35,427 bases of DNA from RCIO01 sp035555795 (GTDB lineage: Bacteria > Pseudomonadota > Alphaproteobacteria > Rhizobiales > Rhizobiaceae). The stretch is from positions 1-35,427 of the forward strand of contig DATMGE010000010.1 of NCBI GenBank assembly GCA_035555795.1. Direction: 5' to 3'. Each line of letters begins with the position of its first letter. Positions within the stretch are counted from its first letter, which is position 1. The notes below the pieces were generated by a model, which made no database searches, was not told the DNA's origin, and saw nothing but the letters and a program-made list of their open reading frames with translations. Of the stretch, positions 16,222-25,258 are shown piece by piece. Position numbers and translations under genes: made by a program.

Positions 16222-16236
16222 AGCATTTCCGCAGGC
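16211..16236. terminator. Hairpin downstream of the DUF1850 gene
   Basis: GCCTGCG (16211-16217) pairs with CGCAGGC (16230-16236). The loop contains GAGCATTTC, part of another short element common between rhizobial genes. It lies 10 bases after the minus-strand DUF1850 stop and at the end of the possible small plus-strand ORF. Confidence 0.4.
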
Positions 16237-16245
16237 CCGGACCGT

Positions 16246-16608
16246 TCATGGCCGGCATGCGCTGAGTTCCATCGCCTCGCCGGCCTCTGTGCCGAGCACG
16301 GTGCAGCCTTCCGCGGAACATAGTTTCCAACCATCGCCCGTAGCGCCCGAGCGTGCCAGCAGCACCCTGGCCTGCGGCCCGACATGCGGGCGATAGGCCC
16401 ACCATCCATCCTTCAGCACCGCGTCTTCGGGCGGCTCCATGCCGGCGGCCGAGCCCTTCACACGCGCTTCGACGAGAACCAGCCCGGCCGGCGTGACGCG
16501 CCAGTCTTCCTGCCAGCGTACCTTTTCCACCGAATGCGTCCATGACAGGCTGAATGCGGTGATCGCCATCACCGTCAGCTTGCCGGAGGCGAGAAGGCAC
16601 AGGCTCAT
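16246..16608 (-). CDS. DUF1850 domain protein associated with TAXI-TRAP transporter
   Basis: A 120-residue protein with a hydrophobic N terminus (about residues 1-22), then FSLSWTHSVEKVRWQEDWRV, which is the DUF1850 signature, and the conserved DGWWAYRP segment. DUF1850 proteins are regularly encoded next to TAXI-type TRAP permeases; their role is unknown, possibly a periplasmic or membrane-bound accessory. The ATG at 16608 overlaps the TGA of the fused permease (ATGA), so translation is coupled. Two late Cys residues (KLCSAEGCTV) could form a disulfide outside the cytoplasm. Confidence 0.82.
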   Translation of the reverse strand: MSLCLLASGKLTVMAITAFSLSWTHSVEKVRWQEDWRVTPAGLVLVEARVKGSAAGMEPPEDAVLKDGWWAYRPHVGPQARVLLARSGATGDGWKLCSAEGCTVLGTEAGEAMELSACRP

Positions 16609-18716
16609 GCCGGCGCCGGATGACGCCGTCCGCCCCGCCACCAATGCAGGGCGACGACGAGGATGCCCAGCGCGAAGCCGGCCTCGTCGGTGAGCGGCAG
16701 GGCCAGCACCAGCAGCACGCCGGCGGCGAAGGCGGCGATGCGCTCCCACCATGCGGCGTGTCCGACGAGGAAGCCGACCACCGCCATGCCCCAGAGGCCG
16801 ATCGCGAAGCAGGCCTTGAGGACGATATAGGCCACCTCGACTGGATAGCCCCACGCAGCCGCCATCGGACCCGCATCCTGCAGCATCAGCGCCGGCGTGT
16901 AGACCGCCATGAAGGGCACGACGAAGCCTGCGGTGGCGAGCTTGGTGGCCTGGAGGGAGATTTTCAGCCCGGAGGTCTTGGCCATGGGCGCGGCGGCGAA
17001 GCAGGCCAGCGCCACCGGCGGCGTGAGATCGGCCATGATGCCGAAATAGAAGACGAACATGTGGCTGACCAGCAGCGGCACGCCGAGCTCCAGCAAAGCC
17101 GGGCCGGCAAGCGAGGAGGTGATGATGTAGTTGGGTATGGTCGGGATGCCCATGCCCAGCACCAGGCAGGTGATCATGGTGAGCACCAGCGACAGGAACA
17201 GATTGTTCTCGCCGACGGCGATGACGAAGCCGATGAAGGTGGAGGCGATGCCGGTCAGTGTCAGGGTGCCGATGACGATGCCGACAATGGCGCAGGCGAT
17301 GCCGACCGGCAACGCGTTGCGCGCGCCCTCGGCGAGCGAATCCCGGCAGATGGCCAGCGCCTCGCGGCCGCCCTTGAAGATGATGGTGGCAATCACCAGC
17401 GCGGCGATGACCCAGACCAGCAGGTTGACGCCGTAGCGCATGAAGGAGGCGGCGGCGAGGCCGAGCGCAACCCAGAAGACGATGCGGAAGGCGAAGGGGC
17501 CGATCAGCGCCGCGATGGGCGTGCCGAGGATAAGCACGATCACCAGCGCCAGGCCCATCGTGCCGGCGAAGATCGGCGTGTATCCGGCAAAGAGAAGATA
17601 GACGAGCGCGGCAAGCGGCAGCACCAGCGGCCAGTGCTCGCGCACCGCCTTCCATGGATCGGGCAGCGACGCCTTGTCCATGCCGCCGAGCCCTGCCCGG
17701 CCGGCTTCCAGATGCACCATCCAGAAGCAAACGCCGAAATAGAGGATGGCGGGAATGATGGCCGCCTGCACCACCGTCGCATAGGGCACGTTCAGCGTCT
17801 CGGCCATGATGAAGGCCACCGCACCCATGACCGGCGGCATGATCTGCCCGCCCATGGACGAGGTGGCCTCGACACCGCCGGCGAAGGCGGAGCGGAAGCC
17901 GAAGCGTTTCATCAGCGGGATGGTGAACTGGCCCGACGCCACGACATTGGCCACGCCGGAGCCCGAAATGGTGCCCATGAGCGCCGAGGACAGGACGCAG
18001 ACCTGCGCCGGCCCACCGCGCCAGCTGCCGACCAGGCCGAGTGCGAAATCGTTGAAAAGCGCGATCATGCCGGCGCGTTCGAGGAAGGCGGCGAAGACCA
18101 CGAAGATGAAGATATAGGCCGCCGAGACATAGACCGGCGTGCCGTAGATGCCTTCCGTGCCGAAGGCGAAATGGTCGACGATCTGCTCGAAATCATAGCC
18201 GCGATGGATGAAGGGCGGTGGCAGATACTGGCCGAAGAAGCAGTAGGCGAGGAAGAGGCCGGCGATGATGGTGAGCGGCAGCCCCATCAGCCGCCGCGCC
18301 GCCTCGAAGACCAGCAGGACCATGACAGAGCCGACGAAAAGGTCGAAATGGGTCAGGAAACCCGACCGCCGGATGAGCGGCGCATATTCCACCCATTGAT
18401 AGATGCCGGTCAGGAAGCCGGCGATGCCGAGCAGCCAGAAGAACGCCTTTGCCGCCGGCTGCTTCGCCACCAGATTGCCGACCAGCGAGAAGCCGAGCAG
18501 CAGCAGGAAGCCGACATGCATGGCCCGCACCACCTGGCTCGGAACATTGCCATAGGCGGCGGTCCAGAGTTGGAAAATGGAGAAGGCGAAGGCGATCCAG
18601 AAGGCGGCGCGCCCGGCGAGGCCTTCGCCGAAACCCGGCGGAAGGCCCTCGACCTGTTCCTCCGCGCTATCGGGCGGTGGCGTGTGCAGCATGGCGTCGG
18701 ACGGCTGGCTGGTCAT
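16605..18716 (-). CDS. Fused TRAP transporter permease (4TM/12TM, TAXI type)
   Basis: A 703-residue protein fusing the small and large TRAP permeases, as is usual for TAXI systems. The N-terminal soluble lead (about residues 1-30) is followed by four DctQ-like segments, then the DctM-like domain with GSGVANVVASGQFTIPLMKR and GVEATSSMGGQIMPPVMGAV, and in the second half GMGIPTIPNYIITSSLAGPA and MADLTPPVALACF. Extra hydrophobic segments at the C-terminal end are typical of this subgroup. It couples substrate uptake to an ion gradient. The start is uncertain: the ATG at 18716 has only a weak ribosome site, and a second ATG is eight codons on. It overlaps the DUF1850 gene and lies downstream of the TAXI receptor. 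Confidence 0.94.
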   Translation of the reverse strand: MTSQPSDAMLHTPPPDSAEEQVEGLPPGFGEGLAGRAAFWIAFAFSIFQLWTAAYGNVPSQVVRAMHVGFLLLLGFSLVGNLVAKQPAAKAFFWLLGIAGFLTGIYQWVEYAPLIRRSGFLTHFDLFVGSVMVLLVFEAARRLMGLPLTIIAGLFLAYCFFGQYLPPPFIHRGYDFEQIVDHFAFGTEGIYGTPVYVSAAYIFIFVVFAAFLERAGMIALFNDFALGLVGSWRGGPAQVCVLSSALMGTISGSGVANVVASGQFTIPLMKRFGFRSAFAGGVEATSSMGGQIMPPVMGAVAFIMAETLNVPYATVVQAAIIPAILYFGVCFWMVHLEAGRAGLGGMDKASLPDPWKAVREHWPLVLPLAALVYLLFAGYTPIFAGTMGLALVIVLILGTPIAALIGPFAFRIVFWVALGLAAASFMRYGVNLLVWVIAALVIATIIFKGGREALAICRDSLAEGARNALPVGIACAIVGIVIGTLTLTGIASTFIGFVIAVGENNLFLSLVLTMITCLVLGMGIPTIPNYIITSSLAGPALLELGVPLLVSHMFVFYFGIMADLTPPVALACFAAAPMAKTSGLKISLQATKLATAGFVVPFMAVYTPALMLQDAGPMAAAWGYPVEVAYIVLKACFAIGLWGMAVVGFLVGHAAWWERIAAFAAGVLLVLALPLTDEAGFALGILVVALHWWRGGRRHPAPA

Positions 18717-18896
18717 GTTCGATGGTCCGCGATTGCGGCGGGCGCGACATTTGGCATGCGTCCGCCGGGAACAGGATAGCCGGATGCGAAGCGCCCTCTA
18801 GCGCTTGTCCCTACCCCGCAACGGGAGGGGACTTCTGCAAGGGTTCCGCCATTCGTTCGGCGTGACTTGAAGGAAAGACTGAACGTCGACCAGCCC

Positions 18897-18930
18897 CCTC
18901 CCCCTTGTGGGGAGGAGTAAGGGGTGGGGG
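18897..18930. repeat. GC-rich palindromic repeat in the TAXI-permease gap
   Basis: CCTCCCC and GGGGAGG (18897-18903, 18909-18915) form a 7-bp stem with loop CTTGT, followed by AGTAAGGGGTGGGGG, which can offer an alternative pairing with the same C-run. This CCCCTCCCC-CTTGT-GGGGAGG type unit is recurrent between genes of this bacterial order. It fills much of the 270-base gap 18717-18986 between the receptor and permease genes, which otherwise shows no gene. Confidence 0.55.
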
Positions 18931-18986
18931 TACCCACGGGCACAGGCATCTCTCCGGTATCGTCCGGCCCGTCCCAGCGTAGCCGC

Positions 18987-19943
18987 TTACTTCAGGATGC
19001 CGGCTTCCTTGTAGTAACGCTCAGCGCCGGGATGCAGCGGGACGGGCATGCCTTCGAGCGCCTTTTGCGGGTCGATCGCCTTGGCGGCGGCATGCGCGGC
19101 GACGAGCTGCGGCAGGCTCTCGAAGAGCAGCTTCGTCATCTGATAGGCCGTCTCTTCGGAAACGCCCTCATGGGTGATGAGGAAATTGCCCACGGCCGCC
19201 GTCGGCACGTCTTCCGCCTGGCCGTCATAGGTTCCGGCCGGGATAATGGCCGAGATATAGGGCGCGCCGATCTTCTCCACATCGGCCGGCGGCACCGCCA
19301 CGACATTGATCGGCTGGGTGGTGGCGAGGTCGCGGATCGAGGCGACGCCGAGACCCGCCGATTGCAGCGTGGCGTCGAGCTGACGGTTCTTGATCAGTTC
19401 GACGGATTCGGCGAAGGGCAGATATTCCACCCGGCCGAGATCCTTGTAGCTGAGGCCTGCCGCCTCGAAGATGGCGCGGGCGTTGAGCTCGGTGCCCGAG
19501 GCCGGCGCACCCACCGACAGGCTCTTGCCCTTCAGGTCGGCCAGCGTCTTGATGCCCGAGGCCTGGGCCGCGACGATCTGGATGTAATTGGGATAGATGG
19601 CGGCGATGCCGCGCAGCTTGTCGAGCTTGCCGGGGAAACCGGCTTCGGTGTCGCCCTCCCAGGCGAGCTTGACGGAATCGCCCAGCGAGAAGCCGATCTC
19701 GCCGCGCCCCTGCTGCAGCAGGTTGAGGTTCTCGACCGACGCCTTGGTTGCCTGCACCTGGGCGCGGGAGCCCTCGATACCCTTGCCGTAGATTTCCGAC
19801 AGGGCGACGCCCAGCGGATAATAGACGCCCGAGGTGCCGCCGGTCAGCACATTGATGAATTGCTGGGCATGCGCGCCCACCGTGCCCGCAGCCAGCGTGA
19901 TGGCAGCTGCGCCGGCGATGAAAATCCGTCTGTCTAGAAGCAT
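18987..19943 (-). CDS. TAXI family TRAP transporter solute-binding protein
   Basis: A 318-residue periplasmic receptor. Residues 1-26 are a signal peptide with a DRRIFIAG start that resembles a twin-arginine motif and a cleavage site AHA-QQ. The mature protein begins with FINVLTGGTSGVYYPLGVAL, the TAXI signature, and continues with GSRAQVQATKASVENLNLLQ and DLKGKSLSVGAPASGTELNA. The ATG at 19943 follows GGGAGGAACGG by 8 bases. TAXI receptors that have been studied bind glutamate or other carboxylates; the ligand here is unknown. It heads the module with the fused permease and DUF1850 protein, and diverges from the RidA gene. Confidence 0.94.
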   Translation of the reverse strand: MLLDRRIFIAGAAAITLAAGTVGAHAQQFINVLTGGTSGVYYPLGVALSEIYGKGIEGSRAQVQATKASVENLNLLQQGRGEIGFSLGDSVKLAWEGDTEAGFPGKLDKLRGIAAIYPNYIQIVAAQASGIKTLADLKGKSLSVGAPASGTELNARAIFEAAGLSYKDLGRVEYLPFAESVELIKNRQLDATLQSAGLGVASIRDLATTQPINVVAVPPADVEKIGAPYISAIIPAGTYDGQAEDVPTAAVGNFLITHEGVSEETAYQMTKLLFESLPQLVAAHAAAKAIDPQKALEGMPVPLHPGAERYYKEAGILK

Positions 19944-20274
19944 CGTTCCGTTCCTCCCATTGCACCCGGCGGATTTCCTCCCGCGCCGGTTGGCCGGGAG
20001 TTTAGCGACCATCAGCGAATTGCCAACCCTTGATGCGTTAGACCAACGGCGTAAGCGATTGCGTGGGCCGGCCGCGGAGCTCCGTTGGCGGCTCTCTTCC
20101 TTGCGGATCCCGTTTTTCCACCGGCCCCGAAACCGGTTACCACTTTCGCGCGGGATGCTCTAAAAGCCTGTTGTCCCTGGCGCGGCGCGATCTTTCGAAG
20201 CGGCCTGCCGCGCCCGGGACTTCGGTTTCTCGCATGTGCCGGTTCGGCAGACATGTTTCAGAAGGAGGGAAATA
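19944..20274. other. 331-base divergent region between TAXI receptor and RidA
   Basis: No gene is supported here. It must hold the promoters for both directions. It also holds a degenerate copy of the palindromic repeat (20128-20160: CGAAACCGGTTACCACTTTCG followed by CGGGATGCTC). The antisense tail of the comM frame reaches position 20137 in this region. Confidence 0.5.
20128..20160. repeat. Degenerate copy of the rhizobial palindromic unit
   Basis: The segment holds CGAAACCGGTTACCACTTTCG and ends GGGATGCTC, recognisable against 14438-14482 and 30437-30481 by the shared CCGAAA-CCGG-TnCCACTTTCG core. The left outer arm is eroded. Confidence 0.5.
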
Positions 20275-20622
20275 ATGAGTGATATCAAGCGGATCGAGCC
20301 CGGCGCGCGCATGAGCCAGGCCGTGGTGCATAACGGGATCGTCTATCTGGCCGGGCAGGTCGCCGAGGGCGACGGCGTGCGTGCCCAGACGACGGCCGTG
20401 CTGGCGCAGATCGACCGGCTGCTGGCCGCGGCCGGCTCGTCGAAGGCGCGCATCCTCACGGCACAGGTCTGGCTGGCCGACATCGCCGGGTTCACCGAGA
20501 TGAATGCCGCCTGGGAGTCCTGGGTCGATACATCCAACCCGCCTGCCCGCGCCACCGGCGAGGTCAAGCTCGCCGCGCCGCAATTCCATGTCGAGATCAT
20601 CGTCACCGCCGCACAAGGCTGA
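20275..20622 (+). CDS. RidA family protein
   Basis: A 115-residue RidA/YjgF-family protein of the YjgH-like kind. VVHNGIVYLAGQVAEG is the N-terminal family strand pair; the C-terminal half holds NPPARATGEVKLAAPQFHVE, in which the Arg of P-x-R and the late Glu (HVEIIV) match the residues used by RidA for hydrolysing reactive enamine/imine intermediates. The ATG at 20275 follows AAGGAGGG by 5 bases; an earlier in-frame ATG at 20236 is rejected for that reason. It diverges from the TAXI transport module, suggesting the imported compound may pass through an imine intermediate. Its stop is followed by a hairpin, and then by the broken end of comM. Confidence 0.93.
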   Translation: MSDIKRIEPGARMSQAVVHNGIVYLAGQVAEGDGVRAQTTAVLAQIDRLLAAAGSSKARILTAQVWLADIAGFTEMNAAWESWVDTSNPPARATGEVKLAAPQFHVEIIVTAAQG

Positions 20623-20633
20623 CGCGACCTCAT

Positions 20634-20661
20634 GCGGTCCGGTGCGCCAGTGCCGGACCGC
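20634..20661. terminator. Hairpin after RidA, close to the comM break
   Basis: GCGGTCCGG (20634-20642) and CCGGACCGC (20653-20661) are exact complements with a 10-base loop. It starts 12 bases after the RidA stop and lies inside the non-native tail of the comM frame. No U-run follows. Confidence 0.55.
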
Positions 20662-22221
20662 CACCTCCGGCTCACGCCCCGCTTTCGTCCCTTCTATGCC
20701 ATCGGGCGCGGCAATATCCTCCACCATGGCGGTGGTGAGATGGGCGTTGGTGACGGCCGGCCCGAGGCCGCGCGCGGCATGGCGCTCGCGCTGGATGTCA
20801 CGGGCGCGGGCCACGCGGGCGGCGATGGCAGCACTGGATTCGGCGCGGCCGGGGCGGGTCAGATCAGCCGCCGAGACCGCCGGCACCTCGACCCGCAGGT
20901 CGATGCGGTCCATCAGCGGGCCGGAAATGCGCGCCTGATAATCGGCCTGGCAGCGGTGGCCGCGCGCGCAGCGATGGCCGGGTTCGCCGGCCATGCCGCA
21001 GCGGCACGGGTTCATTGCGGCGATGAGTTGGATGCGCGCGGGATAGGATATGCGATGATTGGCGCGCGCGATCATGCATTCGCCGGTCTCGATCGGCTGG
21101 CGCAGCGAATCGAGCACCGCCGGCTGGAATTCGGGAAACTCGTCGAGGAAGAGCACGCCATTATGCGCCAGCGACACTTCGCCCGGTCGCACCCGCATGC
21201 CGCCGCCGACCATCGCGGCCATGGAAGCGGAGTGGTGCGGGGCGCGGAAGGGACGGCGATCCGACAGCTTGCCATCCGCCAACTGTCCGGCGATCGACGC
21301 CACCATGGACACTTCCAGCATCTCGCGCGGCGTGAGCGGCGGCAGGATGGAGGGCAGGCGCTGCGCCAGCATCGACTTGCCTGATCCCGGCGGACCGATC
21401 ATCAGGAGGTTGTGGCCTCCGGCGGCGGCGACCTCGATGGCGCGCCTGGCGCTTTCCTGTCCCTTGATGTCGGCCATGTCCGGCAGCGCGGTGGAAGCCG
21501 CCTGCACCGCCGGTTCGGGCCGCGACAGGACCTGCGTGCCGCGAAAGTGATTGGCGATGGCGATGAGGCTGCGCGGCGCGAGGATGTCGATCTCCGCGCC
21601 CGCCCATGCGGCTTCCGGGCCGGAGGCATGCGGGCAGATCAGGCCGCGCCCCATCGCATTTGCGCCGATGGCGGCCGGCAGCGCGCCCGCCACCGGCGCG
21701 ATCGTGCCGTCGAGCGACAGTTCGCCCAGAACCACGAAGCCGGCCAGCGCGTCTGCCGGGAGGGCGCCGAGCGCCGCCATGAGGCAGAGCGCGATAGGCA
21801 GGTCGTAATGGCTGCCTTCCTTGGGCAGATCGGCCGGTGCGAGATTGATGGTGACCCGCTTGGCCGGCATGGCGAGGCCGGAGGCATGAAGTGCCGCCTG
21901 CACGCGCTCGCGGCTTTCGGCCACCGCCTTGTCGGGCAGGCCGACGATCTGCATGCCGACCTTGCCCGGCGCCACCATGACCTGAACGTCGACCGGAACG
22001 GCCTCCACGCCCTGGAATGCCACCGTCCGCACATGCGCGACCATGTTGCCCCCACCCGCTGAACTTGTCTCATAGCGGGACATATCCCACTGCCTTCAGG
22101 CAGGAATGAAGCACGACGCTGCGTAAGATGCAAGAACATTGCAGGAACAAACACACGCCTCACGTGCAACCCGGTTGCAGCGGGTTGTTCAGTGCGAACG
22201 GATGTTCCCCCTATGCCGCAA

Positions 22222-23166
22222 TCAGGCGCCGCGCCTAGCCTCTACCGCATTCCAGAACAGGGAGGCGATGTCGGCTCCGCCGAAGCGTTTCACCTCGCGC
22301 ACGCCGGTGGGCGAGGTGACGTTGATCTCGGTGATGTAGTCGCCGATCACATCGATGCCGACGAGGATGAAGCCGCGCTCCTTGAGAGAGGGACCGATGC
22401 GCGCGCAGATTTCGCGCTCGCGTTCGGTGAGCTCGGTCGGCTCGGCACGGCCGCCCACATGCATGTTGGAGCGCGAATCGTGCTCGGCCGGGACACGGTT
22501 GATGGCCCCGACCGGCTCGCCGTCGATCAGGATGATGCGCTTGTCGCCCTTGCGCACATCCTTGAGGTAGCGCTGGACGATGAAGGGCTCGCGGAACATC
22601 TGCGTGAACATTTCGAGCAGTGAGGCGAGGTTCCGGTCACCTTCCTGCATGTGGAAGATGCCGGCGCCGCCATTGCCGTAGAGCGGCTTGACGATGATGT
22701 CGCCATGCTTCCTGCGGAAGGCGTCCACCTCGGCCGGATCGCGGGTAATGAGCGTTTCCGGCATCAGGTCCGGGAACTCGGTGACGAAGATCTTTTCGGG
22801 GCTGTTGCGGACCCAGGCGGGGTCGTTGACCACCAGCGTCTTCGGATGGATGCGCTCCAGAAGATGCGTGGTGGTGATGTAGTTCATGTCGAAGGGCGGG
22901 TCTTGCCGCAGCAGCACGACATCCATTTCCGACAGGTCGGTGCGAAGCTGTTCGCCGAGCGTGAAATGGCTGCCCTTCTCGTCGCGCACCGTCATCTCCT
23001 CGATACGCGCGACGACCTTGCCATTTTCCATCGTCAGCCGGTCGGGCGTGTAGTGGAAGAGCCTGTGGCCGCGGCGCTGCGCCTCCAGCGACAGGGCGAA
23101 TGTCGTATCGCCGTCAATGTTGACCGTGGAAATGTGGTCCATCTGGACCGCGACGCGAAGGGCCAT
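22222..23166 (-). CDS. gshB: Glutathione synthetase
   Basis: A 314-residue ATP-grasp enzyme that joins gamma-glutamylcysteine and glycine. It matches the usual GshB length and order: N-terminal MALRVAVQMDHISTVNIDGD, the FDMNYITTTHLLE substrate region, ATP-grasp residues in DIIVKPLYGNGGAGIF, and the C-terminal DVIGDYITEINVTSPTGVRE metal site. The ATG at 23166 has AGGAG 7 bases upstream; the 22 extra codons of a longer frame are rejected. It lies upstream of comM on the same strand, an order I recall from rhizobial genomes, where yraN and rsmI usually come before it. Here an accessory cluster occupies that upstream side. Confidence 0.96.
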   Translation of the reverse strand: MALRVAVQMDHISTVNIDGDTTFALSLEAQRRGHRLFHYTPDRLTMENGKVVARIEEMTVRDEKGSHFTLGEQLRTDLSEMDVVLLRQDPPFDMNYITTTHLLERIHPKTLVVNDPAWVRNSPEKIFVTEFPDLMPETLITRDPAEVDAFRRKHGDIIVKPLYGNGGAGIFHMQEGDRNLASLLEMFTQMFREPFIVQRYLKDVRKGDKRIILIDGEPVGAINRVPAEHDSRSNMHVGGRAEPTELTEREREICARIGPSLKERGFILVGIDVIGDYITEINVTSPTGVREVKRFGGADIASLFWNAVEARRGA

Positions 23167-23298
23167 TGCGAGCTCCTGATTTGGAAGGCTGCGCAATTGA
23201 GGGCCGGCATGGCGTGCTGTCAAGCAAGGCATTCCGGCAGCCGGGGGCAGGCGGCCGAAGCCACCTGCCCTGCCACGCGCAAGGAGGATCGCGCGCGG

Positions 23299-24927
23299 CT
23301 AGGCTGCCTGAGAGGTGCCCGCCGCCACCGGAGCGGCGGAAACGGCGCGGGCGGCGGCATTGCGGCCCGCCACACGGCCGAAAGTGATGCATTCGGCGAG
23401 ATTTCCGCCGCCCTGGTAGACGAACTGGAAGACCGAGGCGATCTCGCCGGCGGAATAGAGGCCGGCTATGGGCTCGTCGTTCCAGTCGAGCACCTCGCGC
23501 CCGGCATTGGAGCGCAGGCCGCCCTTGGTGTTGGGACCGCCGAGATAGAGCGGAATGGCGTAGAAGGGCGCCTTCTCCACCGGGCGCAGCGTGTCCGGCT
23601 CGCGGTTGAAGTCGGGATCCGTGCCGGCGACGCAATGTTCGTTGAAGCGCGCCACGGATGCCTTGAGGGTTTCCGCATCCATCATCTCGCGATTGTCGGG
23701 ATGGGCGTTGATCTTCTCCGCCAGTTCCTCCAGCGTCTCGCCCTTGATGATCCAGCCCTTCTCGATCGCCGCCAGATTGTCCTTGCCCCAGTCGATGCCA
23801 TTATAGGCAGCGCCCGGCAGGTGGACGACGGGGCTCGATTCGCGCAGGGTCTCGTCGAAGATCATCCAGCTCGGCACGCGCGGATAGACGAGGTTGATCG
23901 TGTCGAACTGCAGGCCTTCCTTGTAGAAGAAATAGCGGCTGGGGTCCTTGGTGATGCGGCGCTCGGAGGCGTAGCGCTTACCCGAATTGTCGACAACGAT
24001 CTCGTTGGGCTTGCCGACGCCCGACGTGTTGAGGCCGATCTTCAAGCCATTGCGCCGCTCCGGCACCGCGGCGATGACGCGGCCGGCCACCTTGCCGATG
24101 GCGGACAGCGCCGCACCCGCCTTCATCGCCATCTCGATGCCGTCGCCGGTATTTTCCGGCGTGCCGTAGAAGGCCCAGCCTTCCGCACCCGGACCGTCGA
24201 GGAAGGCGCGGCGCATGCGGCGGTTATATTCGTAGCCGCCGCAGGTCAGCACCACACCGCGCCGGGCGCGATAGGTGATGCGCTCTTCGCCGCGCTCGGC
24301 TTTCAGGCCGGTGACGGCGCCGTCCTCGTCGGTGACGAGGCTGCGGCCGCGGGTCTCGTAGTGGATCGGGATATTGCGCGTGTGCAGGCCGTTGAGCAGG
24401 CAGAAATGCAGCGCCTCGCCATTTTCCTTGTACTGCTTGTCGAGATGGATCGTGCCGTCCTTCTCCCAGATCATGCCCTTGCCGCCGACATAGCTGGCGC
24501 GCACCACGGCATAGCGGGAATCGGCCGCGCCGGGAAAATCGGGGAAGGCGGCCGCACCCACCACCATCGGCTTGTAGTCGGGATCGAGGCTGCGCATGAA
24601 GGCGTCGTTCTCAGGCGCGAGTTCGGCCCAGACGCCGGCATAGGCGTCACCGAAATCGGGCGTCTCGCCGTCGAGCTTCACCGACAGGTTCTCGCCGCTG
24701 AACATGGCCTTGGCATATTCCTTCAGCGCGGCGCGGTCGCCATCGGGATGGGGGCTGTGATAGCCGCCGCCGCTCATGCGCGAGTTGGAATAATGCGTCG
24801 CCTCAGGCTGGCGCTCGATCAGGATCACCGAAGCGCCGGCATCGTGGGCCTCGATCGCCGCGCAGGCACCCGCCGCGCCGAAGCCAAGCACGATGACATC
24901 CGCTTCGTATTCCGCCTGATTGCTCAT
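23299..24927 (-). CDS. FAD-dependent dehydrogenase, fumarate reductase/3-ketosteroid dehydrogenase-like
   Basis: A 542-residue flavoprotein of the FAD_binding_2 family. The N-terminal nucleotide motif is VIVLGFGAAGACAAIEAHDA; a second FAD region lies in GVVLTCGGYEYNRRM; the C-terminal part has GGPNTKGGLRSNAGREVL and GLYSAGEIASVFQFVYQGG with NLAECITFGRVAGRNAA. This layout is shared by soluble fumarate reductases, urocanate reductases and 3-ketosteroid dehydrogenases, which introduce or reduce a C=C bond next to a carbonyl. No signal peptide is evident. The ATG at 24927 has AGGGA 10 bases upstream; longer in-frame starts run through the operator region and are rejected. Three LacI-type operators upstream and the adjacent LacI gene indicate repression until an inducer is present. 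Confidence 0.88.
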   Translation of the reverse strand: MSNQAEYEADVIVLGFGAAGACAAIEAHDAGASVILIERQPEATHYSNSRMSGGGYHSPHPDGDRAALKEYAKAMFSGENLSVKLDGETPDFGDAYAGVWAELAPENDAFMRSLDPDYKPMVVGAAAFPDFPGAADSRYAVVRASYVGGKGMIWEKDGTIHLDKQYKENGEALHFCLLNGLHTRNIPIHYETRGRSLVTDEDGAVTGLKAERGEERITYRARRGVVLTCGGYEYNRRMRRAFLDGPGAEGWAFYGTPENTGDGIEMAMKAGAALSAIGKVAGRVIAAVPERRNGLKIGLNTSGVGKPNEIVVDNSGKRYASERRITKDPSRYFFYKEGLQFDTINLVYPRVPSWMIFDETLRESSPVVHLPGAAYNGIDWGKDNLAAIEKGWIIKGETLEELAEKINAHPDNREMMDAETLKASVARFNEHCVAGTDPDFNREPDTLRPVEKAPFYAIPLYLGGPNTKGGLRSNAGREVLDWNDEPIAGLYSAGEIASVFQFVYQGGGNLAECITFGRVAGRNAAARAVSAAPVAAGTSQAA

Positions 24928-25093
24928 GAATAACCGTCCCTGCTGGATCGACGACGGGCCGCGCCAGCCGGCGCAGGAGCCCGCGATCTCATCGCTCACA
25001 TCTGGAACGCGACGCGGTATCGGCCGGTCCCGCTCCTCCCAATGTCCGGCAAGCGCCCGACACCCTCTATTGCTAAAGAGGGCTGCCGAGCTT

Positions 25094-25107
25094 TGCAAGC
25101 GCTTTCT
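25094..25107. promoter_or_regulatory. LacI-type operator candidate 1
   Basis: TGCAAGCGCTTTCT matches the LacI/GalR consensus TGNAANCGNTTNCA at all but the last base, with the central CG expected for the family. It is the site closest to the FAD dehydrogenase start, about 170 bases upstream. Confidence 0.65.
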
Positions 25108-25139
25108 TTTTGTCAATGTTTCGCCCCCAGCAAAACGAC

Positions 25140-25153
25140 AGAAACCGCTTTCC
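25140..25153. promoter_or_regulatory. LacI-type operator candidate 2
   Basis: AGAAACCGCTTTCC matches the core GNAANCGNTTNC of the LacI consensus and lies 46 bases from site 1. The outer bases differ, so this is the weakest of the three. Confidence 0.45.
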
Positions 25154-25258
25154 ATGATCCTGAAATTGGCACGAGGCGATTTGCATGGAGGCATCAGAGG
25201 GCGCAGGAAGCTATCTTTGACGCCGAGAGATACCGTAGCGATCGGCAAAAGCCTGAAA

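Larger units (their letters stand above)
20140..22044 (-). pseudogene. comM: comM/YifB Mg-chelatase-like ATPase with lost C terminus
   Basis: The N-terminal 448 residues are a well-preserved ComM/YifB protein, a hexameric helicase-like AAA+ ATPase that promotes branch migration in natural transformation. It opens MVAHVRTVAFQGVEAVPVDV, has Walker A GPPGSGKS (217-224), GVLFLDEFPEF (Walker B) and the CRCG...C zinc-like segment before the ISGPLMDRIDLRVEVPAVS region. After EDIAAPDG (about position 20700) similarity stops. The usual last 60-80 residues, with the LSARGYHRVLRVARTIADL-type helix, are absent, and the frame continues for 187 codons, mostly antisense to RidA, to a TAA at 20137. No frame nearby restores the missing part. 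It is probably inactive or altered. The start at 22044 is preceded by GGTGGGGG and matches the rhizobial family start. Confidence 0.8.

Noticed and set aside
16620..18779. Long plus-strand open frame (719 codons) opposite the fused TRAP permease
   Set aside because: Composition is Gly/Asp/His/Arg-rich shadow coding caused by high GC; the opposite strand carries unmistakable TRAP motifs and membrane segments.
22651..24933. Long plus-strand open frame (760 codons) across gshB and the FAD dehydrogenase
   Set aside because: It spans two well-identified minus-strand genes and their gap and has no family motifs.
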